Below, one piece after another: positions 62,433-64,000 of a stretch of DNA of 64,000 nucleotides. Where the stretch lies: positions 1,302,001 to 1,366,000 of the forward strand of contig JAXGOI010000001.1 of NCBI GenBank assembly GCA_040767605.1, given 5' to 3'. The notes beneath the pieces are model-generated. The model was given only the letters and a program-made list of their open reading frames with translations. It ran no database searches and was not told the origin of the DNA. A program made the translations under genes and the position numbers. This DNA comes from JAXGOI01 sp040767605. Its GTDB lineage: Bacteria > Bacillota > Dehalobacteriia > UBA4068. Within the stretch, counting starts at the first letter, position 1. Each line of letters starts with the position of its first letter.

Positions 62433-62984
62433 CTATAAATTTCCAAAGATTGACCAGGAGAGAAGCACCAAAGCGCCGATTAAGGCGGCCAGGGGGACGC
62501 TTAATGCGTTTTTGCCGCCGGTGAGCTCTCTGATGGTGAACATCATAGGCCCGATAGCCCAGAGCACTCCTGTTACACCAAAGGCTATGGAAGTTTTCCA
62601 GCCTAGGGCCAAAGAAAATATAAGGCCCAAAACCCCATAAATAAAGGCGCCGCTATAGCTTAGGCAAAAGGCGGAAACAGCCTCCATCAGGCTTTTATCG
62701 GTTTTAGCGGCCTTAAGAATAACCCAGACCAGCATTCCAAGAATGGGAATTATAATAAGCCCGTAGGCCAGGCCGGTGCCGGCCGCCAAAAGAATAAAGC
62801 TTATACCTTTTTGCCCTGTTTTGTAAAGATCCAAACCGGTTTGGAGAAAAAACAGACAAAAAGCAATGGCAGATACCGCTGCCGAGAGATACCATTTATT
62901 GGAGAAGGCACTCTGAATAGCCCCCGAGGGGTTTATCATCATTCCAAAAATGGTTCTGGGTAGGGATCGTCTTTCCTGTTCCAT
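62433..62984 (-). CDS. Yip1-like multi-spanning membrane protein
   Basis: The 183-residue protein has five predicted helices. Its start, RTIFGMMINPSGAIQSAF, and the helix pattern resemble Yip1-domain proteins, often seen next to exported proteins of unknown function in Firmicutes. It lies second in the operon, 12 bases before the next gene. Confidence 0.7.
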   Translation of the reverse strand: MEQERRSLPRTIFGMMINPSGAIQSAFSNKWYLSAAVSAIAFCLFFLQTGLDLYKTGQKGISFILLAAGTGLAYGLIIIPILGMLVWVILKAAKTDKSLMEAVSAFCLSYSGAFIYGVLGLIFSLALGWKTSIAFGVTGVLWAIGPMMFTIRELTGGKNALSVPLAALIGALVLLSWSIFGNL

Positions 62985-63014
62985 ATTAAATTAACACCTG
63001 CCTTCCGGTTTTTT

Positions 63015-63638
63015 TCACCTTCTTACGCCGGTTATTTCGCAAAGCAATTCTCCTGAATTCCCAGGTGCGCCTTTTTCTCCAAGAAAAATAACCAAATAGG
63101 GCTCATAGGGTATGCCTTCTACGCCTATTTTAGCAATTGAGTAGATGATTTCGCTGTCAAAGCTTTCCTCCCTCACCTTGGGCTCCTTATAACCTACATG
63201 CTCATTTACTATTTTATAACCGCCTTTATTATGTATAGTAAACATTAAGCCTTCTTTTTTGGGCGGGTCAAAAAGGATTTCGATTTCGTCATTCATATAG
63301 CCGGTTTGCTGGCCTGTGCTGCTTTTAGAAATTAAAACGGTTTCGTCTATATTTATGGTGCAGGCCTCGCCTTTTTCAAGAGTTATTTTCTCCATTTCAA
63401 GGGGTATTCCCTCACGGGTGAAGGCAAGAAGCAAAAAGGGTTTAATTTCAATAGCCTTCGGCGGATTATCATAAAGAGCACCGCTTATTTCTAAATCGCC
63501 TTTTTCCAAATTATATGCTTCATAGGGGCATAAAAAACCCTTCCCTCCGGAGGTTTCCCCGCCGCTGCCCTCGCTGCTGCAGGAGGTAAAAGAAAGTACT
63601 GCTATAAGACATAAAAACAGGATTAAGGATTTTTTCAT
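63015..63638 (-). CDS. lipoprotein, first gene of the envelope operon
   Basis: The 207-residue product has a signal peptide with lipobox SFTSC and a Gly/Ser-rich linker. It is a paralogue of the last gene of the operon (shared PYEAYNLEKG, NPPKAIEIKP and terminal EITGVRR). The ATG follows AAAGGAGC on the minus strand. Being first, it is probably the most highly expressed. Confidence 0.8.
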   Translation of the reverse strand: MKKSLILFLCLIAVLSFTSCSSEGSGGETSGGKGFLCPYEAYNLEKGDLEISGALYDNPPKAIEIKPFLLLAFTREGIPLEMEKITLEKGEACTINIDETVLISKSSTGQQTGYMNDEIEILFDPPKKEGLMFTIHNKGGYKIVNEHVGYKEPKVREESFDSEIIYSIAKIGVEGIPYEPYLVIFLGEKGAPGNSGELLCEITGVRR

Positions 63639-63682
63639 AAAAGCTCCTTTCTTGTTTGTTTTATTAAATTATAATTACACAA

Positions 63683-63711
63683 ATTATACCAATATAGTGA
63701 ATAAAAGTAAA
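63683..63711 (-). promoter_or_regulatory. sigma-A promoter for the envelope operon
   Basis: On the minus strand TTTACT (63711-63706) and TATAAT (63688-63683) are 17 bases apart, about 45 bases before the first lipoprotein gene. The remaining 63712-64000 is AT-rich with no recognised feature. Confidence 0.55.
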
Positions 63712-64000
63712 TGCTCCGCCTGATAAACTCCCCGATATTTTAATAAAAAAATATTAACTTTTAAGGCGTTTACAAAATTTGGTAAACAGCAGGCAAATTT
63801 TAAAATAGAAAGCCTTTAAAAGCCAAAAAGTTATAAAGTATGCGCAAAAATTAATTATTTAAAAAGCTTGCGCATTATCTTTAAACGCGGGTGTTTAGTG
63901 AATATTTATAATTAAACTCAAAATTGGGATAATTAATTTATCTGAAAGTATAAATTTTTTAAAAACCTAAAAAATTAAGGCAAAAATATGTTATAATTTT

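Overview
The window reads as a chromosomal segment of an anaerobic, amino-acid-fermenting Gram-positive bacterium, most likely in Clostridia (Bacillota). The evidence is frequent TTG/GTG starts behind strong GGAGG sites, a Firmicutes-type rapZ-whiA-glycolysis block, lipoprotein signal peptides, S-layer-homology remnants and a selenium-dependent glycine-reductase-type cluster. No rRNA genes or CRISPR arrays were seen.

Layout. 1-8990: tail of a HAD phosphatase, rapZ, whiA, then gap-pgk-tpiA-gpmI-eno ending in a strong terminator. 9067-17969: secG, membrane pyrophosphatase, cysteine desulfurase plus thiI, rnr, a DUF2442-like gene, smpB and the tmRNA gene ssrA. 17970-19130: a decayed mobile element next to ssrA (C-terminal serine-recombinase fragment fused to a phage DNA polymerase fragment). 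19218-34464: a selenium locus. A promoter and a long structured leader with a 36-bp direct repeat precede a TauT/NitT-type ABC importer, then a GrdE-like and a GrdB-like substrate component (GrdB with in-frame UGA), trxB, trxA, grdA (in-frame UGA), grdC, grdD, selA, selB and tRNA-Sec. Substrate uptake, reductive cleavage to acetyl phosphate, electron supply and the UGA-decoding machinery therefore sit together. 34645-40224: an FCD-type regulator divergent from an MFS transporter, then a BlaI/BlaR1-like pair. 40445-45783: tRNA-Ser(CGA), gatCAB (minus strand) and guaA (plus strand). 45801-50770: an approximately 4.9-kb island bounded by an imperfect 21-bp direct repeat, with a split 7TM-sensor/kinase/receiver system, S-layer fragments and an excisionase-like gene. 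50956-57193: a lipoprotein, then a PucR regulator with an aminotransferase, a methylmalonate/malonate-semialdehyde dehydrogenase and a nitrilase-family amidohydrolase (a likely beta-alanine route). 57241-63638: a six-gene minus-strand envelope operon of unknown function.

Most striking points. (1) The two neighbouring glutamine-dependent amidotransferases both appear to have lost glutaminase chemistry: GuaA has Ala where the class I nucleophile Cys is expected, and GatA has Glu where the amidase-signature Lys is expected. Their synthetase or partner parts look intact. This suggests direct use of free ammonia, which glycine-type fermentation would supply. (2) The GrdE/GrdB-like pair is divergent, and the GrdE-like protein lacks the expected pyruvoyl-forming Cys. 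With its own TauT-type importer it may act on a substrate other than glycine. (3) The 1002-residue secreted protein with its membrane and lipoprotein partners forms an uncharacterised envelope system. Functional calls come from reading motifs and remembered family sequences; no database search was run.
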